Under the pieces are notes generated by a model. The model was not told the DNA's origin. It was given only the letters and a program-made list of their open reading frames with translations, and searched no databases. From Candidatus Cloacimonadota bacterium (lineage in GTDB: Bacteria > Cloacimonadota > Cloacimonadia > Cloacimonadales > Cloacimonadaceae): a stretch of DNA of 50,248 bases. This document shows, piece after piece, positions 1 through 9,089 of the stretch. Where the stretch lies: the NCBI GenBank assembly GCA_018433885.1, contig JAHDQK010000065.1, positions 1-50,248 on the forward strand, read 5' to 3'. Made by a program: the position numbers and the translations under genes. Every line of letters begins with the position of its first letter. Positions within the stretch are counted from its first letter, which is position 1.

Positions 1-91
1 AGAACCAGATCAACTGCATACTAAGTTGATAATAATACCCTTACAGGAAAGATGCAGTTCCATTCTTCTACTCAAATAGATATGTTTTCCT

Positions 92-141
92 CATTTGAAG
101 TTTTCAGTGAGCCAATTTGAAGTTTTCACTGACTCTTTTCA
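92..141 (+). repeat. TTTGAAG direct-repeat pair, 22-bp period (IS-end-like or regulatory)
   Basis: Two copies of TTTGAAGTTTTCA-(G/C)TGA start at 94 and 116, exactly 22 bp apart. The block 92-141 aligns without gaps to 47284-47333, with 39 of 50 positions identical by my count. Both blocks lie upstream of a plus-strand TPR regulator. The same core forms the long array at 10994-11204. Read on the minus strand from 160, the segment begins TGTCAAATTG and then carries the repeats, which is how termini of IS21-family elements are built (TG start, multiple internal repeats). An IS end whose body lies left of the window is therefore one explanation, and a shared regulatory array is the other. Bases 1-91 show no gene I can support. 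Confidence 0.6.
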
Positions 142-155
142 GACACATTACAATT

Positions 156-172
156 TGACATTTCAGGTGTCA
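156..172. promoter_or_regulatory. Inverted repeat TGACA-N7-TGTCA
   Basis: TGACA at 156-160 and TGTCA at 168-172 form a perfect 5-bp inverted repeat 116 bp upstream of the likely start of the TPR/sigma54 regulator. A related inverted repeat with the same half-site lies at 226-240. The pair could be operator sites; the evidence is only symmetry and position. Confidence 0.3.
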
Positions 173-225
173 CTTCTTATCTTACGAGGAAAATGGCAGT
201 GAAGACGCTAAGAAAGTTTTTTTGC

Positions 226-240
226 TTGACAGTATGTCAA
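226..240. promoter_or_regulatory. Palindrome TTGACA-GTA-TGTCAA overlapping a candidate -35 box
   Basis: TTGACA (226-231) and TGTCAA (235-240) are perfect 6-bp arms around a 3-bp centre. TTGACA is also a consensus -35 hexamer 62 bp upstream of the probable start codon at 288. The -10 region is poor (TTTTAC around 245-250). A repressor or autoregulatory site overlapping a promoter is plausible but inferred. The TPR kinase at 47518 also has TTGACAGT upstream (47481-47488). Confidence 0.4.
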
Positions 241-287
241 TTCTTTTTACAGTTGCTCTGTAAACCTAAATGTCAGAAGAGGGGAAA

Positions 288-3200
288 ATGCCGGAAAAGC
301 TATATCAGAAGATGCATGAATTTGTATCCGACCGCTTCGATTTGACACGAGTATTGGAGCTCTTGAAAGACAAGTCCCGCAGCCATTTGTTGGAGATAAC
401 CGGCAAATCCGGCTCAGGGAAGTCTTATTTGATACAACCGATAATATCGGCTTTGGAAGCCAGCTATCCCGAGATCCGCTATTTTTCGCCACGTCCATTA
501 TATTTCAATCACTTACCGGAATTGGTGAAGCTCCTGACCGGATTGTCTGAAAACGATCAGATCGAGCTCTATGAGGAGCATTTCAGCCGCTATCGCACGG
601 GAAACAAGCACGATTTCTTCTACTATTTCACCGAGCAGTTATTGAAGCGGGAGCTGTTGGTTCCGATGGTCTTGATCATCGATGATTGTGATGTATTGGA
701 TGAATACAGCCGGGATTTCTTACAGTATTTGGTGCAATACGCTTCAGATGCTGCCATCCAGATTGTGGTATTATCCCAAAAGCGGATATTCCCATTTTCG
801 GTGGTGGAGACCCTTCCCGCCTTGGACGCAGAAGCGATTCAGAAGTTATTGGTGACAGTGTTTCCGGGAACTCATACGAGTTACATTTCCGAAGGGGAAA
901 TATTGCACAAGATTTCTGGCGGAAATCTGATGATCATGGAGCGGATATTCAAGGAAATGCGAAACACCAAGCCCAAAGGTGGATTTGATCTAAGCCCTTA
1001 TCTGGAAAAGACCTACGATCCCCACGAGATCTACTATCAAAATCTGCAGGAGCTTACTAGTGTCCAGAGCGAGCTTTTAACCGCGATGTACATCCTGGAT
1101 GGCCTTGCACAATATGAAATAGAAGAAGCATTGGGGGGCAAAAGCATCAGCGGGGAAATCAAGATTCTGGTGGAACGGGGGATTTTGGCGAAGGCTGAAG
1201 ACGGCTTTGTAGTTCAGAAGAAACAGGCGTTCGGGTTGTGGCTGTATGAAGATCCCCAAAGGCTTTCCCCGGCGTTGATCAAAAAACTTACCACATACCT
1301 GAAGAAGCAAGACTTTCATAAACAGGTGCTTCTGCAACTGAACATCCAAAGCCAGCAAAGCAACGCGCGCTTGTTTGACGAGATGTTGCATCTCTTTACT
1401 CTGCTATCGGATTCCGGGAGTTGCCTGAAGATCTATGAATACCTTCTTTCGATCAGCAAAAACCCCAAAGACAAGCTGCTCTATACCACCAAAATAGGTG
1501 AGTGTTACTCCGATATGGCGCAAAAAGAAAAGGCGGTGGATTACTACCGTCAGGGCCTGCACATTTGCACCGAAAGCAACCTTCCCGCGGAAGAGATCGT
1601 ATATCGGCTTTCGCACAACCTCTACGCGGTGAATTCCAGCAATTTCGCTCTGGAGATAATCAAGAAATATTCTCCGGCAACAATCGATGAATATTGGAAG
1701 GCGCGGATCCTTCTTCTAAAAGGGGATATTCTGGCGGAAAGCGAGAAGTTCAACGAAGCCTTTGAAACTTTGGATAACGTGCTCCACAACATGAGCGCGA
1801 TCGAGGATCCACACAAACGCTATCTTGTGCAAGCGGAAGCTAAGAAGATCCGCGGAAAAATCCACTACTACATCAATGAATGGGATCAATCCGAAGAAGC
1901 CTTTAAGGAATCCGAAACGATGTATGCCTTGGCAGACGACCACGCGGGACTGGCCGCGATCTACAACAACCTTGGCGTACTCTATATGTTTCAAGGCGAT
2001 TGGGAGAAGAGCGAGAGTTTCTTTTTAAAAAGCTTGGGCATCGAGAAGGAATACTATAACCTGAATGGCATCTCCGTGTGTTTCAACAATTTGGGTGGAC
2101 TCATGGACGACAAAGGCGATGCCTCACGCTCCCTTTACTATCTGGAAGAAGCGCTGAAGATCCAACAACTGCTCTCCGAACCCTATAACATCACAAATAT
2201 TTACAATAACATCGGTGTCACGATGATGGATCATGGGGATTATGAAAGGGCAGAAGAAGCTTTGAAGAAATCCCTGGAAACAGCAATAGAATTCAATTTC
2301 TTCCGTAATACGGTGGCATCTTTGAACAACCTCGGTGCGCTGAGCTTCAAAAAGGGCGATTGGAAGGGTTCCACCACTTACTACGAGAAGGCAATCAAGC
2401 TCTCCGAAGAGAACGGATTTGGTGAAGGCTTGCTCCGCTCGTATAACAACCTGGGCGAAGTGTATGAGAAAAGCAACGAACTGAATCTGGCTTACGACCT
2501 CTATTTTAAGGGACTCGAACTGCTCCCCGGCGTAAGCGATGAGTATATCAAGGCAGAACTCTATGGAAACCTTGGCTCTGTGCTTACCAAATTGCACAAA
2601 TTCAAGGAAGCCTACCGGTATCTGATGGAAAGCTTCGATTTCTTTAAAGCACTGGGAGCCAGAGATAAGATCATCGAAGGCTGCCAGAATCAGGCATATT
2701 ACTTCATCATGACCCACAACGCGGACAGCGCGGATTACTTCCTGAATGAAGCCTTCAAGCTTGCCACAGAACAACAAAACGAGTTTGAGATAGGTTGGAC
2801 TCACTATCTACGTGCGCTTCTGGAACGCAAGAACCTGGAAAGCGCCAAAGAACATCTGGACGAAGCAATCAAGTACTTTGTGGCAACTACAAATCATTAC
2901 GAACTGTCTTTGGCAAATTACGAATTGGCGGAAGTTCTTCTGGATATGGAAGATTGGGAACAAGCACTGCAGATCTTGAAAAACAATAAAAAGATCATCC
3001 AACAATATGGTTCAATCCGCCTTTTGGAACAAAACGACATCCTGATGCAAAGGATCTCGAGAGAATACTCCAACCAAATGCAGGAAATCAAGTTTGAAGA
3101 AAACCTGCTCAACCAATTCTACGAAATCACACAGAAACTAAACACCATTACAGATCTGGATCTGATAATAGATCAATCTCTTACCAGCCTGATCGAGATC

Positions 3201-4568
3201 TCCGAAGCAGATGGCGGTATCCTGTGCTTACATAACAGCTCAAACTTGCCGGACTCTTGGGAGTATAAGATATTCAAAAACTTCTCGGCGGAAGATAAAG
3301 ACTATTCCACGATGATGAATTTATGTAGCGAGATGCACCGGGAAAACAAGTTACAAAACTACAAACAACCGCATTTTGCCTCATCCTATAACAACATCCT
3401 GCTTTTGCCGCTTTCGATCCGTAAGAATAACCTGGGAGTAGTGCTCCTCTTCTGTAAAAGCGGCTCCCACTATTTCAGCGAACGGATTATTAACCTTCTA
3501 AACGCGCTCTCAAACCAGATCATCGTGATCATCGAAAACATCCGTAGCGCAAATCTGGAAAAGACCCACGCTACCATCCGCGAGCAGCTTCACGAAGGAA
3601 ACCTGTATGCCAATATCATTGGCAAAAGCCCAGAAATGATGAAAATCTTCGAGATCATCGAAAAAGTGAAGGATACCCCCACAACGGTGCTTTTGGAAGG
3701 CGATAGCGGGACGGGTAAGGAATTGATCGCCAGAGCCTTGCATTATAGCAGTAACCGCGCCAACAAGGCTTTTGTAGCCCAATATTGTGGTGCGCTACCG
3801 GAAACTCTTTTAGAAAGCGAACTCTTTGGGCATGTAAAAGGCAGCTTCACCGGGGCAGCTTACGATAAAAAAGGCCTGTTTGAGATCGCCGACGGAGGGA
3901 CCTTCTTCCTGGACGAGATCTCGGATATCAGCCAATCTACCCAAGCCAAACTTCTACGCTTCCTCCAAGAAGGCGAAGTGAAACGCGTGGGTTCCACAAA
4001 GACGGAAAAAGTAAACGTGAGAGTGGTTTGCGCAACCAATGTACCTCTTCTGGAAAAGGTGAATAAAGGCGATTTTAGGCTGGATCTATACTATCGCTTG
4101 AATGTGATCCGCATCCAGGTTCCGCCGCTTAAAAACAGACCCGGAGATGTGCCTCTCTTGGCTATCCACTTCTTAGATAAATTCAACAAAAGGATAGGCA
4201 AAAACGTGCTTGGCTTCACTGAAGACGCCATGAAGACCCTGGAAAACTATGAGTTTCCGGGCAATGTCCGCCAATTGGAAAACGAGATTGAACGCGCGGT
4301 AACTTTGGTAGAAGACAACACTTTCATCCAATCCAAAGACTTCTCTGAAGAAGTTCACAGACACCGCGAACACAGCCAGACCATCGACCTTCTGAGTAGC
4401 AAGAAGAACCTGAAAGAAGCGGTGGAAGAACTAGAACGACAGATGATTATGGCTTGTATGGATAAATATGATTGGAACCAAACCCAAGCTGCCCGCGAAC
4501 TGGGACTTTCACGTCAGGGGCTGATCAAGAAACTGCAACGCTACAACCTGATGCGAGAGGATGGATGA
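288..4568 (+). CDS. Giant TPR signalling protein: N-terminal NTPase, TPRs, GAF, sigma54 AAA+ activator, Fis HTH
   Basis: A sigma54-dependent transcriptional activator of unusual size (1426 aa). The N-terminus carries a second P-loop NTPase of STAND/AAA type (GKSGSGKS at residues 39-46, then a hydrophobic strand ending in LIIDDCD as Walker B). The middle is built of many tetratricopeptide repeats (NNLG and YNNLGxxY units, roughly 400-900). A GAF-like segment follows (about 940-1085). The RNA-polymerase-activating AAA+ domain has GDSGTGKE (1138-1145) and the sigma54 contact loop as GSFTGA (1185-1190) instead of GAFTGA. A Fis-type helix-turn-helix ends the protein (about 1397-1418). An in-frame ATG at 270 exists, but only 288 has a Shine-Dalgarno (AGAGGGG), so I chose 288. 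The stop overlaps the next start (ATGA). TPR and GAF suggest a protein- or ligand-sensed input; the signal is unknown. Confidence 0.93.
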   Translation: MPEKLYQKMHEFVSDRFDLTRVLELLKDKSRSHLLEITGKSGSGKSYLIQPIISALEASYPEIRYFSPRPLYFNHLPELVKLLTGLSENDQIELYEEHFSRYRTGNKHDFFYYFTEQLLKRELLVPMVLIIDDCDVLDEYSRDFLQYLVQYASDAAIQIVVLSQKRIFPFSVVETLPALDAEAIQKLLVTVFPGTHTSYISEGEILHKISGGNLMIMERIFKEMRNTKPKGGFDLSPYLEKTYDPHEIYYQNLQELTSVQSELLTAMYILDGLAQYEIEEALGGKSISGEIKILVERGILAKAEDGFVVQKKQAFGLWLYEDPQRLSPALIKKLTTYLKKQDFHKQVLLQLNIQSQQSNARLFDEMLHLFTLLSDSGSCLKIYEYLLSISKNPKDKLLYTTKIGECYSDMAQKEKAVDYYRQGLHICTESNLPAEEIVYRLSHNLYAVNSSNFALEIIKKYSPATIDEYWKARILLLKGDILAESEKFNEAFETLDNVLHNMSAIEDPHKRYLVQAEAKKIRGKIHYYINEWDQSEEAFKESETMYALADDHAGLAAIYNNLGVLYMFQGDWEKSESFFLKSLGIEKEYYNLNGISVCFNNLGGLMDDKGDASRSLYYLEEALKIQQLLSEPYNITNIYNNIGVTMMDHGDYERAEEALKKSLETAIEFNFFRNTVASLNNLGALSFKKGDWKGSTTYYEKAIKLSEENGFGEGLLRSYNNLGEVYEKSNELNLAYDLYFKGLELLPGVSDEYIKAELYGNLGSVLTKLHKFKEAYRYLMESFDFFKALGARDKIIEGCQNQAYYFIMTHNADSADYFLNEAFKLATEQQNEFEIGWTHYLRALLERKNLESAKEHLDEAIKYFVATTNHYELSLANYELAEVLLDMEDWEQALQILKNNKKIIQQYGSIRLLEQNDILMQRISREYSNQMQEIKFEENLLNQFYEITQKLNTITDLDLIIDQSLTSLIEISEADGGILCLHNSSNLPDSWEYKIFKNFSAEDKDYSTMMNLCSEMHRENKLQNYKQPHFASSYNNILLLPLSIRKNNLGVVLLFCKSGSHYFSERIINLLNALSNQIIVIIENIRSANLEKTHATIREQLHEGNLYANIIGKSPEMMKIFEIIEKVKDTPTTVLLEGDSGTGKELIARALHYSSNRANKAFVAQYCGALPETLLESELFGHVKGSFTGAAYDKKGLFEIADGGTFFLDEISDISQSTQAKLLRFLQEGEVKRVGSTKTEKVNVRVVCATNVPLLEKVNKGDFRLDLYYRLNVIRIQVPPLKNRPGDVPLLAIHFLDKFNKRIGKNVLGFTEDAMKTLENYEFPGNVRQLENEIERAVTLVEDNTFIQSKDFSEEVHRHREHSQTIDLLSSKKNLKEAVEELERQMIMACMDKYDWNQTQAARELGLSRQGLIKKLQRYNLMREDG

Positions 4569-7387
4569 AGCTCTCTGATACCCTGAACTTTGTGGCTCTG
4601 GATATCGAAACTACAGGGCTTTCTGAACGTAAAGACGAGATCATCGAGATAGCTGCCATCAGGTTTCGTGGAGGGCAGGTAGATGAGGTGTTTGATAGCT
4701 TTGTAAGGCCTACCCAGAAACTGCCGCTGTATATTACAACTTTGACCAGCATAACCCAGGAAGATGTAGCCCAGGCTCCGGAGATAGGACAGGTGCTAAA
4801 ACAATTGCGCCAGTTTGTGGGAAATGATCCGCTTGTGGGGCATAACATCCCTTTTGATCTGGGTTTTATAAATTATAACTATGGTTCAATCGGAGAATTT
4901 CCGCTTACCAACGAAGCGTGGGATACCGCTGAATTGAGCAGAGTGTATCAGCCCTTTACCGCAAATCACAAATTGGTGACGATGGTGAAGCACTTCGGTA
5001 TTTCGCTGGAAAATGCTCACAGAGCAGACGCGGATGCTATGGCTACGGGCAAGCTCCTCTTGGCATTGGGAGATTTTGCCTGCGAAAACTATAGCATGGT
5101 GGTGAACGCCAGGTTGCAATCTCTGGCAGTAATGGCTCAGATACCCAGCGCGAAATTCTTTGAGACTATCGTGCGATACCAGAAACAGACGGCAATCTCC
5201 GCTCCGCCTACGGGAAAGATCAAAAGCCCATATTACAACGTGATAGAGAATTCGCTGCCAGCCGCTGCCGACCCGAAGATAGAATCCGTATTTTCCGAAA
5301 GTGGTTTGTTTGCCCAGAAGTTCCCCAATTTTGAGTTTCGCAAGGGACAGCTACAGATGGCACAAGCTGTGTCCGAAGCGTTTTCGCGGGAAGAGCATTT
5401 GATGGTGGAAGCAGGAACGGGAGTAGGGAAGTCCTTTGCCTATCTGGTTCCCTCTCTGGAATTCGCCCATCGGAACAAAGACAGAGTGGTGGTTTCCACA
5501 AACACCAAGAATCTGCAGGAACAGCTATTTTACAAAGATCTTCCTCAACTCAGCAGGATCTTGCCTGTACCCTTCAAAGCTGTATTGGTAAAAGGCAGAG
5601 AAAACTACATCTGCGAACGCCGCTGGGAAGACCTAGTAAGCCAAAGCAGCAAGGAACTAAGCTCTTGGGATGCCCAAGGCTTGCTGTATCTATATATCTG
5701 GAAGCTGCAAACGATTACGGGGGATATCTCCGAAAACTCCTCATTTGATCGCAACCGATTTAGCTTGACCTGGCGTAAAGTATGCTCAGACAGATACATG
5801 TGTTCAAACAGAAAGTGTCATCACTACAGAAATTGCTATGTGATGAAGTTACGGCGGGAGATCGAAGAAGCCTCGGTAGTGGTAGCAAATCATGCCCTTC
5901 TTCTGGCTGATATGCGAATGGAAAACAGTACTTTAGGCGAATACAAGTATCTGGTAGTGGATGAAGCTCACAACCTGATGGCATCGGCTTCCAAACATCT
6001 GGGATCTGCGCTTTCCTACGCAGACATCATCATCTTGATGAACCAGATTGCCGGAACTTCCCGCCGTCATAGCGGAAGTTTTACCGGAAGCTTGGAAAAA
6101 GCTCTGCAAAAAAGCCCGATCTCTCCTGAAAAACGGGATCAATGCCTAGCAGTAGCTAAACGCCTGGAAGATCTCATCGACGATGCGCGCAAACCGATAT
6201 TGGATATCTTCAATCTGGCTTCGGCAATGTGTACCGCCGCGGATTCGTTCAACAAACTACGCATCAAAAGCACCAATGATGCGGCAGACCTTTTCACTCA
6301 GTTACAACGCTTCTGCCTGCTCTTCAAGGAAATCCTGAAAGCATCCCAAGCTTTGGGCAATGTAATCACTTCCTTCGATAGCAAGCAACTGGCGGCTTAC
6401 GACCAGCATGCTGAGGGCATCGCAGCCTTTCAGATGCGTCTTCAGGAAATGGAAGGGGTACTCTTATCTATTACCCATCCGGATCTGGATAACTATGCGC
6501 TCTGGGTGGAAAACAACTCGCGTCCGGATCGCAACATCCCGTCGGCAGTATTGAACTATGCTCCCATCGAAGTGAATATCTTTCTTAAAAACATGCTCTT
6601 CAGCCAAGTGGCATCCATCGTCTTTACTTCCGCGACTCTCGCATTGAGAGGTTCATTCCGTTACTTTCTGGGGCAATCTGGACTCAACCTTTTGGAAGAT
6701 AAGAGGGTGGTGGAACGGATCGTGGATTCTCCCTTCGATTACGATCTTCAGTCCCGCTTGCTAATCACCAGTTTTTTGCCAGAACCCAAGGACAAATATT
6801 TCGCATCCCAAGCCAAAGGATGCCTTAAACAGATCTTTGAGACTGTGGATGTTGGCACAATGGCGCTATTTACTGCGTATCGGGATCTGGATATGATCTA
6901 CGATGATGTGGCGGATGATATGTATAAGTTGCAACGTCCGCTCTACGCGCAGGGCAAAGGGGGTAGCCGTAGCAGCATTCTGGAGGAATTTAAAAAAGTA
7001 AATAATGCCGTGTTGTTGGGTACTTCTTCTTTTTGGGAAGGCGTGGATGTGCAAGGTGAATCGCTCTCGCTTTTGATACTTTATAAAATACCTTTCCAAG
7101 TGCCTTCGGAACCCTTGGTGGAAGCATATATCGACAAACTAGAACGAGAGCAGAAGGATAGCTTCATGCACTATATGTTGCCCAACGCCCTTTTGCGCAT
7201 CAGACAAGGTTTCGGCAGACTCATCCGCTCCAAGACGGATAGGGGCATTGTGTTGATTATGGATAGCCGGGTTAGCCGCAAACGCTATGGTAGCTATTTC
7301 AAAGAGATTCTACCGGGCAAACACCTGGAACTAAAGGATGAACTGCACATGATAAATGAACTTACGAGGTTTTTTAGCGTCCTATGA
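4565..7387 (+). CDS. dinG: DnaQ-type 3'-5' exonuclease / DinG-family helicase fusion
   Basis: A 940-aa DNA repair helicase of the long DinG form, in which a proofreading-type exonuclease is fused to an XPD-like superfamily 2 helicase. The exonuclease (about 1-175) has the acidic motifs DIETTG (from D13), GHNIPFD and HRADADA. The helicase has Walker A AGTGVGKS (about 282-290), a cluster of cysteines between about 350 and 421 (CERRW, then CSDRYMC and CHHYRNC) that would hold an iron-sulfur cluster, DEAH (about 466-469) and the motif VI stretch GFGRLIRS. The start at 4565 overlaps the previous stop as ATGA; the frame is open further upstream but that part lies inside the neighbour. The long architecture is best known from Firmicutes. 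It probably unwinds replication- or R-loop-associated structures. Confidence 0.93.
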   Translation: MKLSDTLNFVALDIETTGLSERKDEIIEIAAIRFRGGQVDEVFDSFVRPTQKLPLYITTLTSITQEDVAQAPEIGQVLKQLRQFVGNDPLVGHNIPFDLGFINYNYGSIGEFPLTNEAWDTAELSRVYQPFTANHKLVTMVKHFGISLENAHRADADAMATGKLLLALGDFACENYSMVVNARLQSLAVMAQIPSAKFFETIVRYQKQTAISAPPTGKIKSPYYNVIENSLPAAADPKIESVFSESGLFAQKFPNFEFRKGQLQMAQAVSEAFSREEHLMVEAGTGVGKSFAYLVPSLEFAHRNKDRVVVSTNTKNLQEQLFYKDLPQLSRILPVPFKAVLVKGRENYICERRWEDLVSQSSKELSSWDAQGLLYLYIWKLQTITGDISENSSFDRNRFSLTWRKVCSDRYMCSNRKCHHYRNCYVMKLRREIEEASVVVANHALLLADMRMENSTLGEYKYLVVDEAHNLMASASKHLGSALSYADIIILMNQIAGTSRRHSGSFTGSLEKALQKSPISPEKRDQCLAVAKRLEDLIDDARKPILDIFNLASAMCTAADSFNKLRIKSTNDAADLFTQLQRFCLLFKEILKASQALGNVITSFDSKQLAAYDQHAEGIAAFQMRLQEMEGVLLSITHPDLDNYALWVENNSRPDRNIPSAVLNYAPIEVNIFLKNMLFSQVASIVFTSATLALRGSFRYFLGQSGLNLLEDKRVVERIVDSPFDYDLQSRLLITSFLPEPKDKYFASQAKGCLKQIFETVDVGTMALFTAYRDLDMIYDDVADDMYKLQRPLYAQGKGGSRSSILEEFKKVNNAVLLGTSSFWEGVDVQGESLSLLILYKIPFQVPSEPLVEAYIDKLEREQKDSFMHYMLPNALLRIRQGFGRLIRSKTDRGIVLIMDSRVSRKRYGSYFKEILPGKHLELKDELHMINELTRFFSVL

Positions 7388-8310
7388 AAGATATCTTCAA
7401 GCATTTCGCGCATTTAGCTGAAACGGGTAAATTGCTCGCATCGGAACCGCTTGCCCCATATAGCAGCTTCAAAATCGGCGGTCCGGCGGATGTGTTTGCC
7501 ATACCGGATACCCAAAAAGACCTGATCGAACTTCTGATATACGCGCTCAAGCACAACATCCCCCGCTTCATTCTGGGCAAGGCTACGAATCTCTTGATCG
7601 GCGATAGGGGCATCCGCGGTTTGGTGATCAGCATGGAAGGATTTCGCAAAATTACGCGGGATGAGAATTTTGTTTCCGCATTTGCCGGAGTAAGCCTGAA
7701 GGAACTCTGCGATTTTGCCTGTGCAGAAGGCCTTTCGGGCTTGGAATTTGCCTGTGGAATACCCGGCTCTGTGGGAGGAGCGGTATTTATGAATGCCGGT
7801 GCCTATGAAGGCGAGATTCGGGACCTTCTATATTGCAGTAAGTGTATAATCCCGGATCTGGAACATCTGGAAAGCAGTAACCCGATCCTGCATCTCAAGA
7901 AAGAAGAGCATCTCTTTAGCTACAGACACAGCGCATTGCAGGATAGAGGATTGATCCAGCTTAGCTCCGTATTTCAGCTCATACCCAAAGCCCCGGCGTT
8001 GATACGGCAAAGAATGGTGGAACTTGATGCCATGCGCAACGATAAACAACCGATGGATATGCCCAGCGCGGGCTCTGTCTTCAAGCGTCCGGAAGGTCAC
8101 TTCACCGGAAAACTGGTGGACGACTGTGGACTACGTGGTTTTCAGATAGGAGACGCCGCAATCTCGGATAAACATTGTGGATTTATCGTGAACAAAGGCA
8201 ATGCCAGCGCAAAAGACGTTTTAGACCTGATCAAGTATGTACAAGATACAGTGTATAATCGCTTTGGTGTGAAACTAGAGACAGAGATCCGCATCGTAGG
8301 CGAGATGTGA
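7384..8310 (+). CDS. murB: UDP-N-acetylenolpyruvoylglucosamine reductase MurB
   Basis: A 308-aa FAD enzyme that reduces UDP-GlcNAc-enolpyruvate to UDP-MurNAc with NADPH in cytoplasmic peptidoglycan precursor synthesis. The N-terminal FAD-binding half shows PYSSFKIGGPAD, the flavin loop region GKATNLL (usually GxGSN) and GIPGSVGGAVFMNAGAYE. The C-terminal half shows YRHS, the catalytic-serine segment AGSVFKRP, KLVDDCGLRG, and a terminal glutamate in ETEIRI. Length is normal for the family. It starts with ATG overlapping the dinG stop (ATGA) and ends overlapping the permease start, so all are probably one transcript. The link with a repair helicase looks like operon crowding, not shared function. 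Confidence 0.96.
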   Translation: MKDIFKHFAHLAETGKLLASEPLAPYSSFKIGGPADVFAIPDTQKDLIELLIYALKHNIPRFILGKATNLLIGDRGIRGLVISMEGFRKITRDENFVSAFAGVSLKELCDFACAEGLSGLEFACGIPGSVGGAVFMNAGAYEGEIRDLLYCSKCIIPDLEHLESSNPILHLKKEEHLFSYRHSALQDRGLIQLSSVFQLIPKAPALIRQRMVELDAMRNDKQPMDMPSAGSVFKRPEGHFTGKLVDDCGLRGFQIGDAAISDKHCGFIVNKGNASAKDVLDLIKYVQDTVYNRFGVKLETEIRIVGEM

Positions 8311-9083
8311 GAAGCAAGCTTCTGCCTCTCAGCTTGTTAGTTCTGATAATTCTCCTCTGGCATTTCGCTAGCAGCCGAGCGATAATTGCTTTTTGGATAA
8401 TTCCATCCCCCCAGGCAGTATTAAAGGTGTTTAGGGAAAATAGCGATCTGATCTGGCACCATCTGAAGCCAACCCTCTTTGCGGCTCTGTTGGGCTTAAT
8501 GATCAGCATTGTGATTGGATCCCTTACCGCCATCTTGATGGATGTATCCAAATTGTTTCGCCAGATAATATATCCCTATCTGGTTGTATCACAGACTGTT
8601 CCTATCATCGCCGTAGCGCCGATTATCATTATCTGGTTCGGATATGGCATATCTGCCAAAGTGTTTACCGTGATCTTGGTATGTTTTTTCCCTATAGCAT
8701 TAGGCCTGTTTGAGGGTTTTCAACAGGTATCGATGGAACAGATTCGCTTGATGAAAGCGCTGGGGGCATCAGGATGGAAATGCTTTCGCTATTTGAAGTT
8801 GCCCGCCAGTCTACCGGGATTCTTCACGGGATTAAAACTTGCCGCCACTTATAGCGTGATGGGAGCGGTGATCGGAGAATGGTTGGGAGGTTCGGCAGGA
8901 TTGGGGATATATATGACCCGTGCTACAAAATCTTTTCACACAGCCCATGTATTTGCCGTAATCTTGGTGATAATCGCAGTATCCATGGGGCTTTTTGGCA
9001 TCGTTGCCGCGCTGGATAGAGTCTTTTTGGCATGGAGATACAAGCATCAGGATGAATACACGGAACCCAGAGTAGATCGTTGA
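8307..9083 (+). CDS. ABC transporter permease, SsuC/TauC/ThiX-like (BPD_transp_1)
   Basis: A 258-aa inner-membrane permease subunit with about six hydrophobic segments. The cytoplasmic coupling helix motif is clear: EQIRLMKALGASGWKCFRYL, then KLPASLPGFFTGLK, as in permeases for nitrate, sulfonate, taurine and thiamine-precursor importers. The start is GTG at 8307, overlapping the murB stop (GTGA). No ATPase or substrate-binding protein is adjacent: the next gene is convergent only 6 bp away. Its partners must be encoded elsewhere, so the substrate cannot be named from context. Confidence 0.9.
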   Translation: MRSKLLPLSLLVLIILLWHFASSRAIIAFWIIPSPQAVLKVFRENSDLIWHHLKPTLFAALLGLMISIVIGSLTAILMDVSKLFRQIIYPYLVVSQTVPIIAVAPIIIIWFGYGISAKVFTVILVCFFPIALGLFEGFQQVSMEQIRLMKALGASGWKCFRYLKLPASLPGFFTGLKLAATYSVMGAVIGEWLGGSAGLGIYMTRATKSFHTAHVFAVILVIIAVSMGLFGIVAALDRVFLAWRYKHQDEYTEPRVDR

Positions 9084-9089
9084 GGTCTT

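Noticed and set aside
1-24. Open frame ending at TAA (RTRSTAY), possible end of an istB-like gene
   Set aside because: Only seven codons are visible and nothing distinguishes them from chance; the possible IS21 element lies outside the window.
160-169. ATTTCAGGTG shared with 10231-10240
   Set aside because: A 10-bp identity is expected by chance in a 50-kb window, and flanks do not match beyond it.
2124-2804. 226-codon antisense ORF in the TPR region of the giant regulator
   Set aside because: Fully contained within a well-supported gene; the TPR coding bias of the real frame explains the open antisense frame.
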